From a virus: a DNA stretch of 41,175 bases. The stretch is from positions 1 through 41,175 of the IMG/VR virus record IMGVR_UViG_3300025840_000072. The stretch is one strand, 5' to 3'. This document shows positions 1-10,030 of the stretch, piece by piece (the first letter of the stretch is position 1; each line of letters opens with the position of its first letter). Position numbers and translations under genes: made by a program. Under the pieces are notes generated by a model. That model was not told the origin of the DNA. It did no database searches and worked only from the letters and a program-made list of their open reading frames with translations.

Positions 1-1244
1 AAGAGAGTGGCACAGGTTCTGGTGATATTACAGATATAAGAATTATTAGCGGTGGATATAATTTCTTATCATTACCTAATGTGACTGTTACAAGCACTAG
101 TGGAAATGGTGCTGTTATATATGCATATGGAGATCAAATTGGAAGAGTACAAGAATTAAAAATTATAGAATCAGGTAAAGGTTTTCAAAATTCTCCTACA
201 CCTCCCACTTTAACACTTCCTACTTATTTAATTGTTAAAGATTTTTTAGGAAGTTTTACTATAGGTGAAACTGTTTCAGGTTTAGATGCAAGTTCATCTA
301 TTGTAACAGCAACTGTAGAATCAGTTAACACAAATTTAGGCTTAATGAAATTAACAAGTGCATCTGGAAGTTTTAGTCCTCACACAGTATTATCTGGTAA
401 TACCTCTAACGCTTCAGCTATGGTTATTAAAACTGATCAAGCAACTGCCACAACCACAGTTGTTTCAACATTAGATACAACAGGTTCGTATATTAATGAA
501 GATGGACATATATCAGAAATAACAATGAAGATACAAGACAGTTTATTGTACCAAGATTTCTCTTACATAATTAAAGTTGGTGAGTCAATTAATCAATGGA
601 GAGATTCATTTAAAAAAACAATGCATACTGGTGGTTTCTACTTTACAGGCCGAGTAGATATTGCAACACAGGTTAATGCTCAAATGAGACCATTTACAAC
701 TGAAAATTCTGGTGTTACTACAACACCTATCCAAGATGTACTTAATACTTTATTCTCAACAGTATTTGGTAGAAGATTAGGAACAATAGATGATGGTACT
801 TCTTTAAATGCTAGTCCACAATTAGGAGTAAATCCAGATATGATGGCAGACTCAACTCCAGATTTATTTACAGATAATACAAGAGATTTAACATTAAGTA
901 GAAGATATAAAATTATATCTCAAATCAAAGAATTAACTGATATACGAAATAATACAACTAAATTTGGTAGAGCAGTAGCAGGTCCAAATTTACATTCTTT
1001 ATCACATTTAGTATTAAGTTCAAATTATGCAAGTCAAGTTCAAATACAAGACTTAAATAATTTAAGATTATCAGGTACATTAAATACGAATATTGATGGT
1101 GAGTTAAATAATCTATCAGATTTTAATTACAAATTAAAAACAAACTTTGCTATTCCATCTCAAATATGGCATTTAGATGAAAATAGTTTTGATGAAGACC
1201 AGATTACTTTTGACACAACAAATATTAAGTTTGATGTGGCATAA
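1..1244 (+). CDS. Tail/baseplate structural protein, 5' end missing
   Basis: The reading frame is open from base 3, before the first possible start (GTG at 81), so the gene begins upstream of the window. The visible start carries the glycine/aromatic beta repeat common in marine myovirus structural proteins (pattern SGGYNFLSLPNVTV, then SGKGFQNSP). Near residues 55-80 it has a motif 'FTIGETVSG' that recurs in the next two large genes. The C-terminal half has 'YQDFSYIIKVGES' and 'MHTGGFYFTG', segments I associate with virion proteins of T4-like marine phages. It directly precedes gp8 and the giant tail protein, so a baseplate or tail role is likely. No enzymatic motif is seen. The exact T4 equivalent is not recognised; the gene may correspond to the large structural protein often found after gp6. 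Confidence 0.6.
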   Translation, partial: ESGTGSGDITDIRIISGGYNFLSLPNVTVTSTSGNGAVIYAYGDQIGRVQELKIIESGKGFQNSPTPPTLTLPTYLIVKDFLGSFTIGETVSGLDASSSIVTATVESVNTNLGLMKLTSASGSFSPHTVLSGNTSNASAMVIKTDQATATTTVVSTLDTTGSYINEDGHISEITMKIQDSLLYQDFSYIIKVGESINQWRDSFKKTMHTGGFYFTGRVDIATQVNAQMRPFTTENSGVTTTPIQDVLNTLFSTVFGRRLGTIDDGTSLNASPQLGVNPDMMADSTPDLFTDNTRDLTLSRRYKIISQIKELTDIRNNTTKFGRAVAGPNLHSLSHLVLSSNYASQVQIQDLNNLRLSGTLNTNIDGELNNLSDFNYKLKTNFAIPSQIWHLDENSFDEDQITFDTTNIKFDVA

Positions 1245-1252
1245 AAAATGAG

Positions 1253-1260
1253 TATAAATA
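1253..1260 (+). promoter_or_regulatory. T4-type late promoter TATAAATA
   Basis: Exact TATAAATA octamer in the gap before the 96-aa gene. With T4 spacing (start 6 nt after the last A) transcription would begin near 1266, giving a leader of about 24 nt that contains the AGGAAA ribosome site. Confidence 0.75.
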
Positions 1261-1289
1261 ATAATATTATTATTAAAATTTAGGAAAAA

Positions 1290-1580
1290 ATGGCTAAACA
1301 AAGTATTAATATAGGAACAGTTGCGAATGATGGTACAGGTTCAACTATCCGTGATGGTGGTGACCTTATAAACGACAACTTTAATGAAATTTATTCTTTT
1401 TTAGGAGGTAATACTTTACCTTCTACTACAAAAATAACTACAAGAACACCAACAAATACAGGACAAAGTGGTGATGTTGCTGGACTTGTTGTACAAGACG
1501 GAACATATCTATATGTGTGTACTGCAACATATGATGGTTCTACAACTATATGGAAAAGAATTACTTTAGAGTCTTTTTAA
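1290..1580 (+). CDS. Small tail-associated protein (MAKQSINIG family)
   Basis: A 96-aa protein opening with MAKQSINIGTVANDGTG and then 'GDLINDNFNEIY'. This N-terminal module is common in tail-fibre and structural proteins of marine T4-like phages, where it usually heads a longer fibre; here it is almost the whole protein. The C-terminal half (GLVVQDGTYLYVCTATYDG, then 'WKRITLESF') looks like a small beta domain resembling attachment domains of fibre proteins. The gene has its own late promoter, an AGGAAA ribosome site and a position between a baseplate-like protein and gp8, which supports a virion role. No catalytic residues are evident. It could be a short fibre or a collar/baseplate accessory. 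Confidence 0.6.
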   Translation: MAKQSINIGTVANDGTGSTIRDGGDLINDNFNEIYSFLGGNTLPSTTKITTRTPTNTGQSGDVAGLVVQDGTYLYVCTATYDGSTTIWKRITLESF

Positions 1581-1583
1581 TAA

Positions 1584-1591
1584 TATAAATA
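1584..1591 (+). promoter_or_regulatory. T4-type late promoter TATAAATA
   Basis: Exact octamer immediately after the stop of the 96-aa gene. The predicted start near 1597 leaves a 15-nt leader with an AAGG ribosome site before the gp8 ATG. Confidence 0.75.
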
Positions 1592-1611
1592 TGAAAAAGG
1601 AATTAAATTAA

Positions 1612-3075
1612 ATGCCGGCAATAATAACTAACAAATTTAGAATACACAACGCTGAACAGTTTAGTGAATCGTTTTCAGAAGCTTCTCCAAACGTTTACTA
1701 TTTAGGTATAGGAAGGCCACAAGCTTTTACTACATCTACTAGAGGTGATAGTAGAACAGTAAACGAAGGTTCAGATTCTTCACCTTTAACTCCAGTAGAT
1801 TCAATACAAGATGAATTTTATACTTTTGATGACTTATTGTCAGCTAAAAAAGTTACATCTTCAGATGTGTCTTACGTAATACCTAGAAGAAATTGGACAT
1901 CAGGTACAGTTTACGATTATTATAGACACGATTACGGAAATAGAATTACAGGTACAACTACTGTACAAACTGCAACAAGTGGTGCTACTAGTTTATGGGA
2001 TTCTTTATTTTATGTAGTTACAGATGATTTTAATGTTTACAAATGTTTATGGAACAACAATGGTGGTGCTTCTACTTCAAAACCTGAAGGAACATCTACA
2101 TCTATTATTGAAACAGATGATGATTACAAATGGAAATATATGTACACCTTGAGTGCTGCTCAAAGAGTTAGTTTCCTATCAACAGATTTTATGGCAGTTG
2201 CAACTAACTCAACTGTTGCAGCAGCTAACTCAAACGGAACAGTTAATATAGTTACTATCAAATCAGCAGGTTCTGGTTCTTTAGTAAATAATACGTTTAC
2301 AAACATTGATATACACGGAGATGGTTCTGGTGGTAAAGTTTCAGTAACAGTTGCTGGTGGTGTTGTAACTGGTGTAACTGTTACAAACGCAGGTTCAAAT
2401 TATACTTTTGCTTATATTAGAAATGCTGATATAGTATCAGCTGGAGCAACAAGTTTAACTGGCGCAGAATTAGATTGTATCATAGAGCCAAAAGGTGGAC
2501 ACGGCGAAGATGCGGTAAAAGAATTAGGTGGATATTATGTGATGTTAAATGTTAACTTTGAAGGAGCTGAAACTTCTAATTCAGGTGACTTTACAACAGA
2601 TAATGATTTTAGACGAGTTTGTTTGATAAGAGACCCTAACGCAACTGGAGGAGGCGCAGCAAGTGCTTCTACACTGAGAGGAGTTAAGGTTATGAGATTA
2701 ACTTCAGTAAGTGGTAACTTTACTGCTGATGAAGAAATTAATCAAACTTCAACTGGTGCTGTGGGTAAAGTTGTAGAGTGGGATAGTTCAAATAGTTTAC
2801 TATATTACATTCAAACAAGATTTAATGATGAAGGAATTGATAGCAACGGAGATTTAACAGCGTTTTCTGGTTCAAATGCAGTAACAGGACAATCATCAGG
2901 AGCATCTGGAACACCAGATGGTACAACTACAGTAGATAACATTTCATTTACAAGTGGTTATGCTACTGCTGAAATCGAGTCTGATAGTGGTGATGTAATT
3001 TATGTTGAAAATAGAGCACCAATTACAAGAGCTGCAGATCAAACTGAAAACGTTAAATTGATTATTGAATTTTAG
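1612..3075 (+). CDS. gp8: Baseplate wedge protein gp8
   Basis: Homologue of T4 gp8, a dimeric component of the baseplate wedge. Diagnostic signatures from T4 gp8 are visible: an N-terminus of type 'ITNKFRIHNAEQF', 'YYLGIGRPQAF' (T4 has ITFGRSEPW), 'VIPRRNW' near residue 93 (T4 VIPRRDW), 'DDYKWKYMYTLS' (T4 DGYVWEYLFEI), and a C-terminus 'ENRAPITRAADQTE' matching T4 'ENRPPIIMAMDQTE'. At 487 aa it is longer than T4 gp8 (about 334 aa). The extra length sits mid to late in the protein and is made of glycine/serine-rich beta repeats (for example 'VAGGVVTGVTVTNAGSNY') and a 'FTADEEINQTSTGAVGKV' motif. It has its own late promoter and is followed 10 bases later by the giant tail protein. Confidence 0.9.
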   Translation: MPAIITNKFRIHNAEQFSESFSEASPNVYYLGIGRPQAFTTSTRGDSRTVNEGSDSSPLTPVDSIQDEFYTFDDLLSAKKVTSSDVSYVIPRRNWTSGTVYDYYRHDYGNRITGTTTVQTATSGATSLWDSLFYVVTDDFNVYKCLWNNNGGASTSKPEGTSTSIIETDDDYKWKYMYTLSAAQRVSFLSTDFMAVATNSTVAAANSNGTVNIVTIKSAGSGSLVNNTFTNIDIHGDGSGGKVSVTVAGGVVTGVTVTNAGSNYTFAYIRNADIVSAGATSLTGAELDCIIEPKGGHGEDAVKELGGYYVMLNVNFEGAETSNSGDFTTDNDFRRVCLIRDPNATGGGAASASTLRGVKVMRLTSVSGNFTADEEINQTSTGAVGKVVEWDSSNSLLYYIQTRFNDEGIDSNGDLTAFSGSNAVTGQSSGASGTPDGTTTVDNISFTSGYATAEIESDSGDVIYVENRAPITRAADQTENVKLIIEF

Positions 3076-3085
3076 AGGGAAATAG

Positions 3086-6000
3086 ATGGCAGCAAAAACT
3101 GACTTTAACCTCTCGCCTTATTATGATGACTTTACAGAGTCTAAAAACTTTTATAGAATACTTTTTAGACCAAGTTTAGCTGTTCAAGCGAGAGAATTAA
3201 CACAATCACAAACAATCTTACAAAATCAAATAGAAAGATTGGGCGATCACCTTTTCAAACAAGGTGCAATGATTATTCCAGGTCAGATTGGAATAGATAC
3301 AAACTATTATGCTGTCAAATTATCTAGTATTGATAGTTCAAACACATTATCAGATTTTTCTAATATACAATTAACAGGTGGCACATCTGGTGTTATTGCA
3401 ACTGTAGTAGGAACATCAGCAACTGATGGTACTGATCCTGATACATTATTTGTAAAATATGAAAAAACAGGTACTAATAATACTACAACAACTTTTTCTA
3501 ACGGCGAAACACTAACAGGTACAGGAGTATCGTGTGTTGTAGATACTACAGCAATAGGTTCTTCAGCTAGTGTTAAGTCTGGTATTTTTTATATAAATGG
3601 ATTTTTTGTACAAGTAAGTGATGAAACATTAGTATTAGACAAATATACAAATACACCTAGTTACAGAGTAGGTTTTTCAGTTACTGAAGCTTTAATAACT
3701 CCTAATGACGATAATAGTTTGAATGATAACGCTGCTGGTTCTTCTAATGCCAATGCTCCAGGTGCTCATAGATTTAAGATTACATTATCATTAGCTAAAA
3801 AAACATTAACATCAACTGAAGACGATAATTTTTTTGAAATCGCTAGAGTTGAAAATGGTATAATTAAAACACTTGTAAGAAATACTGAATATGCAGTATT
3901 AGAAGACACACTAGCAAGAAGAACATTTGACGAATCAGGAGATTATGTTTTAAGTAATCCTGACTTTGATGTAAGAGAACATTTAATATCAGGTAATAAT
4001 AGAGGTATCTATACTTCTGGAAATGGTGGTGACGCTACTAAACTTGCAGTTGGTGTTTCACCTTTTAAAGCATACGTAAGAGGTTATGAGGCTGAAAGAC
4101 TTGGAACAACTTTTGTTGACATTGATAAAGCTAGAGATTTTGAAACAGCAAATAATCACAAAACAAGATTTAATGTAAAAAATTATATCAATGTAACAAA
4201 CGTTTATGGATCGCCAGATATAGGATTTGTTTCTGGTGATGTTGAAGCGTTTAAAACTGTTAATTTATATGATACACCTACAGATAGTAGAGGAACAGAA
4301 CAATCATCAACAGGTGTTATAGTTCCTGAAATAGGTAGAGCAAAATCTCGTGGTTTTGAATTTGTATCAGGAACACAATCATCTGATATTTACAGTACGT
4401 CTTCAATATACAGACATTATCTATTTGATATAGAAATGTTTACACATTTAAATTTAACTACTTCAGCTTCTTTTACAACAGGTGAAATAGTATCAGGTGC
4501 CACTTCAGGCGCAATTGGTATCGTACAAAATACGACCGAAAATGTATCATCAGCTGTAACAACAATTTCAGTAGCAAGTCCAGGTGTCGTAACTTTAAGT
4601 GGACACGGATTAACAGATGGTCAAATAGTTACTTTAAGTGGTGGCGGATATGCTGTAGATTCAGTTGCAGTATCGAGTGATACTACTTATTGTGTAAGAA
4701 ACGCAACTTCATCAACATTCGAATTATACGAAACAGATGGTACAACACCTGTTAACGTTACTTCTTATAGTTCAGCTCCCACAGTATCTCATACTACAGT
4801 CGTAGTTTCAGGTGTTAGAAGAAGCTTTATTGCTGGAGAAACTATTTCAGGTCAAACATCATCAGCTTCGGGTACAATTCAAGTAGATGCTTTAGGTTTT
4901 AAAGGTGTTAGAACAAGAGATATTTCTGCTGTTAAACAAATTGGTATGGCAGGAAGTCCTACTTATACTGCTGACACAGTATTAGATTCAACATACGGAG
5001 ATAACTATACTTTAGTAGGTAACGTTTCAATAGCAAATTCAGATGCTACTTTACAAGGTAAAGGTACAAACTTTACAATAGATTTAAAAATAGGTGATTC
5101 AATTTCATTTACAAATGACGCTGGTTCTACAGTAACAGGTACAGTAAAATATATTGTATCTCAAAACGAATTAGAATTAACTTCTGCTGTAGGTGGTTCT
5201 GATGTAACTACTGCCTCAATTGTTACAAGAAGACGAGCAAAATTAACAAATCCTGAAAGTAATATTTCTATATTCCAATTACCACATACAACAGTTAAAA
5301 CATTAAAAACAACAGCTAATGGTGGAGCAACTGATACAAACTTTAATGTAAGAAGACAATTTACAGTTACTTTATCATCTAATGGTGATGAAACTATTTC
5401 TGCTGGTACAAATGAAACTTTTGCTTCAAATTCTACAGATGATTTTTCAGTTTCTATTATGACACTTGGTGCTGGAACATCTGGTGCAATTGGAGATGTT
5501 TTAAACCTAGAAGGTAATAACCACGAAGGTGACGCAATATTTGAATTGATTGGATCCCCAACTGGTAAAACATTAAAATTAGATTTTGGTGCTGACTTTC
5601 AAGGTCATAAAATTAAAATTTTAGCAACTGTACAAAGAACGATTGCTGGTTCAAAAACAAAAACTTTAAATTCTGGTTCAACAGTTGCCATTTCCAATCA
5701 ATCAACAATAGAAGGTGGAACAATTGGATTAGGTAAAGCTGATATTTATGCAATCAATGCAGTTTATATGTCAAGTAGTTTTGGTACATCAGCAAGCGCA
5801 AGTGATACTGATATTTCAGATAGATTTAATTTAGACACAGGACAAAGAGATAACTTCTATGATATTGGAAGACTAATTTTAAAACCTGGTGCGATTAGAC
5901 CAACAGGTCAATTATTAATTAATTTTGATTATTTCTCTCACGGTTCAGGTGATTATTTTGATGTTGATTCGTATTCAGGTGTTGTTGATTATGAGAATAT

Positions 6001-9000
6001 TCCAAGTTACACTTCAGATACAACAGGTGATAGATTTGAATTAAGAGATTGTTTAGATTTTAGACCTAGAGTAGATGATGCTAGTACAATTAATTCAGGT
6101 TCTTCTGATAGAAGTTTTGACGGTACAGGTTCATCAACAGTAGATGTAGTACAGTTTAATTCAGATGTTACAACTGACTTTGAATATTATCTAAACAGAA
6201 TAGACAAAATTTTCATAACTAGAGATGGTGAATTAAAAGCACTAAAAGGTGCATCTGCTGTTAATCCTTTAGAACCAGGAAATTTAGATGGTCACTTATT
6301 ATTAGCAACTATAACTATACCAAGTTATACATTACAAACTTCTGATGTCACTATTAAAAAAGAAGACAATAGACGTTATACAATGAGAGATATTGGTAAG
6401 TTAGAAGATAGAATACAAAATTTAGAATATTATACTCAACTTTCATTATTAGAACAAGATGCTCAAAGTTTACAAATACAAGATGCTGATGGTTTTGATA
6501 GATTTAAAAATGGATTTGTTGTTGATAACTTCTCTGGTCACAATGTTGGTGACGTAGGAAATAATGACTACAAACTTTCAATTGATAGAGCAAGAGGTGA
6601 GGCAAGAACACCTTTTAATGAAGATGTTATTGAGTTAGAAGAATCTGATGATGATGGAACAACAATTTCAGCAGCAGATAGAACAGCAGCAAATTATGCC
6701 AAAACAGGTGATTTAATTACCTTACCTTATTCAGAAACAACTTTAATACAACAACCATATGCAACTAAAACAGAAAACTTAAATCCATTTTTAATTTTTG
6801 ATTGGATTGGTGATGTAGAATTGGATCCACCAGTAGATGAATGGAAAGAAACAAGAGTTGCGCCAGAAATAGTTGTCAATGTAAATGGTACTTTTGATAA
6901 TTTAGCAATTAATGCTGGATTAGATAATACAAGTGTTTCCGAAATACCAGTAGGTACTGAATGGAATGAATGGCAAGATCAATGGTCAGGTAATCCTAGA
7001 ACAGATACTAGATGGCAAGGTAATAGTTTAGTTAGAACAACGTCTACAGATGTAGTTCAAACAAGAAGTGGAATTAGAACAGTAATTGTTCCTCAAACTA
7101 TAAGACAAAGTTTAGGAAATAGAGTAATTTCTGTTGCTTTTGTTCCTTTTATTAGAAGTAGAAACGTAACTTTTGAAGGTTATGGTTTGAGACCTAATAC
7201 CCAAGTTTATCCTTTCTTTGATAACGTAGATGTTTCAGCATATGTAACTCCTGATGGTGGTTCACTAGGCGGAAATATAACTACTAACGCAAATGGTTAT
7301 GTTAAAGGAGTTTTTTCAATACCTGATCCAAACACAGCGTCAAATCCTAGATGGAGAACAGGTAAAAGAGTATTCAGATTAACAAGTTCATCTACAAATA
7401 CATCAGATAGAACAGCAACAGCAACTGCTGCGGAAGCAGATTATGATGCAAAAGGTTTACTAGAAACTGTACAAGAGGCTGTAGTTTCTACAAGAGAAGC
7501 TCAAACAGTTAGACAAGATACTACTGAAAGAAGAGCAATGTCAAGGCAAACATCTACAACAATTGGTCGTAGAGATCCATTGGCACAATCATTTCAAATT
7601 GATGATGAGGACGGTGTATTCATAACAAGCGTTGACGCTTATTTTGCTACAAAATCAGATACATTACCAGTTAAAGCTGAAATTAGAAATATGGTTAATG
7701 GTTATCCTGGAAATAAAATTGTTCCTTTTTCAGTTAAATGGTTAAATCCTAGTGATGTAAATACAAGTTCTGATGGTTCAGTTGCAACTAAATTTACATT
7801 CAATTCACCAGTATATTTAAAAGAAAAAACTGAATATGCACTTGTACTATATACAGATTCTCAGGATTATACAGCTTATGTTGCTAGACTAGGTGACACT
7901 GTAATTGGTTCTGATAGAACAGTGTCAGCTCAACCAGCAGTAGGTATCTTATTTAAATCAGCAAACAATCGTACTTGGACTGCTGAACAAATGGAAGATT
8001 TAAAATTTACAATGAGAAGAGCAGAGTTTGATGTTTCAAGTTCTGGTACTCTAACGTTGACGAATAAAGCGTTATCTGCTAAAACTCTAAATGCTAATTC
8101 TATTAGAACATTTAATGGAAGTTCTTTAGTTAGAATATTCCATCCAAATCACGGTATGCATTCATCTACTGATAATGTAACTATCGCAGGGTTAACATCA
8201 GGTACAGATTATAATGGAATACAAGGTTCAGAAATTAATGGTGACTACGCTACAATTTCTAATATTACTTTAGATAGTTATGATATTACAACTTCAGGTA
8301 CAGCTACAGCAACAGGAGATGTTGGTGGTTCAACTGTAACAGCTACTCAAAATAGATTGTTTGATGTTCTACAATTACAAATAGGACACGTAGTACACCC
8401 AGGTTGTACTTTAACATCTAATTTAAGAACAACATCTGGTAGATCAGTTCACGGTTTAGAAACAGCATTTGCTAGACAATCTACAAGTGATGCATTGCCA
8501 GTTGTATTAAATGACAATATCTATTTTGATGTTCCAAGATTAGTTGCAAGTGAAATAAATGAAAAAGCTGAAATTGGTAATGGTTCTTCTACAAGATCAA
8601 CTTATCAATCTATGTTTGTTAACTTAACATTTAGTTCAACAAACTCAAAAGTTTCACCTGTGATAGATATAAAAAGAGCAAATGCTTTTGCGATTTCAAA
8701 TAGATTAAATAATCCTACAGTATCAACTACAGATACATTTACAGGAGATGGTTCAACACAAGCATTTACTTTGTCTGGAACACCTAGTAACGTTCATATT
8801 ATGGCGGTTAAAAAAGATGGTAAAAAATTACAACCAGTTGATGATTACACAGTTTCAGGAACACTATTAACATTAGATTCAGCTCCAGCAGCGGGTTCAA
8901 AAGTTGTTGCTAAAATTACAAACACAGTTGATTACGAAGATGATACAGCTTGTGGTGCTGTGTGTAATGGTTCTTCAGAAGGTTCTTATATTACAAAACC

Positions 9001-9343
9001 TATCAATCTTTCAAATCCATCTACAGCATTAGATATAAGATTAGCAGCAAGTGTAAGATCAACTTCATCAATTAAATGTTTCTTTAGACTATCTGGTGGT
9101 GAAGAAACAAGAAGAATAGAAGATTTACCTTATACACCATTTAACACAGATGGTTCTCCAGATGTGTCGGTTGATCCATCAAACGGCGATCTAGTATTAG
9201 ATTTAGATTTTAAAGATTACAAATTTAGTGCAAGTGAATTACCAGAATTTACATCTTTCCAAATTAAGATTGTATTTAATGGTACAAACTCTGCGTTACC
9301 ACCAAGATTAAAGGACTTTAGAGCAATTGCTTTAGCACTATAA
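3086..9343 (+). CDS. Giant DUF4815-type tail/baseplate protein
   Basis: A 2085-aa virion protein and the longest gene in the window. The N-terminus ('FNLSPYYDDFTESKNFYR', 'FRPSLAVQARELTQSQ', 'LQNQIERLGDHLFKQGA') is the hallmark of the DUF4815 family of structural proteins in marine T4-like phages. Later blocks are a repeated beta motif near residues 465-485 and 575-595 ('FTTGEIVSGATSGA', 'FIAGETISGQTSSA'), a region near 1365-1470 ('NTQVYPFFDNVDVSAYV', 'PRWRTGKRVFRLTSSSTN'), a domain from about 1496 ('DPLAQSFQIDDEDGV') and a C-terminal module near 1885-1945 ('GDGSTQAFTLSG', 'DDYTVSGTLLTLDSAP') that also occurs alone as the 80-aa protein at 10561. An AGAGGGAAAT ribosome site precedes the ATG. 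The likely location is baseplate periphery or fibre-anchoring. The precise structural role is unknown. Confidence 0.8.
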   Translation: MAAKTDFNLSPYYDDFTESKNFYRILFRPSLAVQARELTQSQTILQNQIERLGDHLFKQGAMIIPGQIGIDTNYYAVKLSSIDSSNTLSDFSNIQLTGGTSGVIATVVGTSATDGTDPDTLFVKYEKTGTNNTTTTFSNGETLTGTGVSCVVDTTAIGSSASVKSGIFYINGFFVQVSDETLVLDKYTNTPSYRVGFSVTEALITPNDDNSLNDNAAGSSNANAPGAHRFKITLSLAKKTLTSTEDDNFFEIARVENGIIKTLVRNTEYAVLEDTLARRTFDESGDYVLSNPDFDVREHLISGNNRGIYTSGNGGDATKLAVGVSPFKAYVRGYEAERLGTTFVDIDKARDFETANNHKTRFNVKNYINVTNVYGSPDIGFVSGDVEAFKTVNLYDTPTDSRGTEQSSTGVIVPEIGRAKSRGFEFVSGTQSSDIYSTSSIYRHYLFDIEMFTHLNLTTSASFTTGEIVSGATSGAIGIVQNTTENVSSAVTTISVASPGVVTLSGHGLTDGQIVTLSGGGYAVDSVAVSSDTTYCVRNATSSTFELYETDGTTPVNVTSYSSAPTVSHTTVVVSGVRRSFIAGETISGQTSSASGTIQVDALGFKGVRTRDISAVKQIGMAGSPTYTADTVLDSTYGDNYTLVGNVSIANSDATLQGKGTNFTIDLKIGDSISFTNDAGSTVTGTVKYIVSQNELELTSAVGGSDVTTASIVTRRRAKLTNPESNISIFQLPHTTVKTLKTTANGGATDTNFNVRRQFTVTLSSNGDETISAGTNETFASNSTDDFSVSIMTLGAGTSGAIGDVLNLEGNNHEGDAIFELIGSPTGKTLKLDFGADFQGHKIKILATVQRTIAGSKTKTLNSGSTVAISNQSTIEGGTIGLGKADIYAINAVYMSSSFGTSASASDTDISDRFNLDTGQRDNFYDIGRLILKPGAIRPTGQLLINFDYFSHGSGDYFDVDSYSGVVDYENIPSYTSDTTGDRFELRDCLDFRPRVDDASTINSGSSDRSFDGTGSSTVDVVQFNSDVTTDFEYYLNRIDKIFITRDGELKALKGASAVNPLEPGNLDGHLLLATITIPSYTLQTSDVTIKKEDNRRYTMRDIGKLEDRIQNLEYYTQLSLLEQDAQSLQIQDADGFDRFKNGFVVDNFSGHNVGDVGNNDYKLSIDRARGEARTPFNEDVIELEESDDDGTTISAADRTAANYAKTGDLITLPYSETTLIQQPYATKTENLNPFLIFDWIGDVELDPPVDEWKETRVAPEIVVNVNGTFDNLAINAGLDNTSVSEIPVGTEWNEWQDQWSGNPRTDTRWQGNSLVRTTSTDVVQTRSGIRTVIVPQTIRQSLGNRVISVAFVPFIRSRNVTFEGYGLRPNTQVYPFFDNVDVSAYVTPDGGSLGGNITTNANGYVKGVFSIPDPNTASNPRWRTGKRVFRLTSSSTNTSDRTATATAAEADYDAKGLLETVQEAVVSTREAQTVRQDTTERRAMSRQTSTTIGRRDPLAQSFQIDDEDGVFITSVDAYFATKSDTLPVKAEIRNMVNGYPGNKIVPFSVKWLNPSDVNTSSDGSVATKFTFNSPVYLKEKTEYALVLYTDSQDYTAYVARLGDTVIGSDRTVSAQPAVGILFKSANNRTWTAEQMEDLKFTMRRAEFDVSSSGTLTLTNKALSAKTLNANSIRTFNGSSLVRIFHPNHGMHSSTDNVTIAGLTSGTDYNGIQGSEINGDYATISNITLDSYDITTSGTATATGDVGGSTVTATQNRLFDVLQLQIGHVVHPGCTLTSNLRTTSGRSVHGLETAFARQSTSDALPVVLNDNIYFDVPRLVASEINEKAEIGNGSSTRSTYQSMFVNLTFSSTNSKVSPVIDIKRANAFAISNRLNNPTVSTTDTFTGDGSTQAFTLSGTPSNVHIMAVKKDGKKLQPVDDYTVSGTLLTLDSAPAAGSKVVAKITNTVDYEDDTACGAVCNGSSEGSYITKPINLSNPSTALDIRLAASVRSTSSIKCFFRLSGGEETRRIEDLPYTPFNTDGSPDVSVDPSNGDLVLDLDFKDYKFSASELPEFTSFQIKIVFNGTNSALPPRLKDFRAIALAL

Positions 9344-9344
9344 T

Positions 9345-9569
9345 ATGACTAGAAAATTGAAAGTTGAAGGTTATGATAATTTATTAAGAGATTTAAACTC
9401 TAATGCAATTATTAATGGTTCTAATACTGATTTTAAAATATATATGGCTAGAGCGAGAGCAAGAGAAAAACAAGGCGATCAAATTAGAGATACCGTAAAG
9501 GAAATAAATACTTTGAAAGCAGAATTGAGAGAAATTAAAAATTTATTAAAAGAGGTTATTAACAAATAA
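9345..9569 (+). CDS. Small coiled-coil protein linked to the giant tail protein
   Basis: A 74-aa charged protein starting two bases after the stop of the giant tail gene and overlapping the next gene by one base (TAATG), so it is probably translationally coupled. The sequence has a globular start (MTRKLKVEGYDNLLRD), then a basic alpha-helical segment and a C-terminal heptad-like stretch rich in Lys, Glu and Leu ('VKEINTLKAELREIKNLL') predicted as coiled coil. No known motif is recognised. Its fixed position between tail genes suggests an assembly helper or small structural subunit, which is an inference from context only. Confidence 0.6.
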   Translation: MTRKLKVEGYDNLLRDLNSNAIINGSNTDFKIYMARARAREKQGDQIRDTVKEINTLKAELREIKNLLKEVINK

Positions 9570-10030
9570 TGGCAATAAGATCAGTAGCAACAACAGATAC
9601 TTTAGAAACGTTTAGAACAACGTTCAATAATCTTGGTACAGATGTAGGTGATTTAAGTGGTTTAAGTACAACGAATCAATCAACAATTGTTGGTGCTATA
9701 AATGAAGTTTTAACTTCTACATTTAGTTTTACTTTAAGAGATGAAACATCTACAACACAGGTGATATCTGCTAATGATACTATGAGTGTTTTAGGTGATT
9801 CGAATATTACCGCAACTGTGTCAGCAGAAGATAGTTTGACAATAACTCTTAATAGTACAATATCAGGTTTAACTAGTGTGTCTTCTACGACATTAACCGA
9901 CGGAACCGCCACTTTAACGGGTGGTTCAATGACAGGTTTGACTAGTTTAGATAGTGCGGCAATTACAATAAATAGTGTAAGTGTTGCAACGACACCTTTT
10001 GCGATTGCTCAGGCGATTGCTTTAGGATAA
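9569..10030 (+). CDS. Short tail-fibre-like protein with PFAIAQAIALG tail
   Basis: A 153-aa Thr/Ser-rich beta protein starting in a TAATG overlap with the previous gene. The N-terminus (MAIRSVATTDTLETFRTTFN, then 'STIVGAINEV') resembles the fibre-attachment start of phage tail proteins. The middle is low-complexity beta ('TLTDGTATLTGGSMTG'). The last eleven residues PFAIAQAIALG are identical to the end of the 138-aa protein encoded at 20009, although almost all codons differ, so this tail is under protein-level selection. Probably a small fibre or fibre tip. No enzymatic motif. Confidence 0.6.
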   Translation: MAIRSVATTDTLETFRTTFNNLGTDVGDLSGLSTTNQSTIVGAINEVLTSTFSFTLRDETSTTQVISANDTMSVLGDSNITATVSAEDSLTITLNSTISGLTSVSSTTLTDGTATLTGGSMTGLTSLDSAAITINSVSVATTPFAIAQAIALG

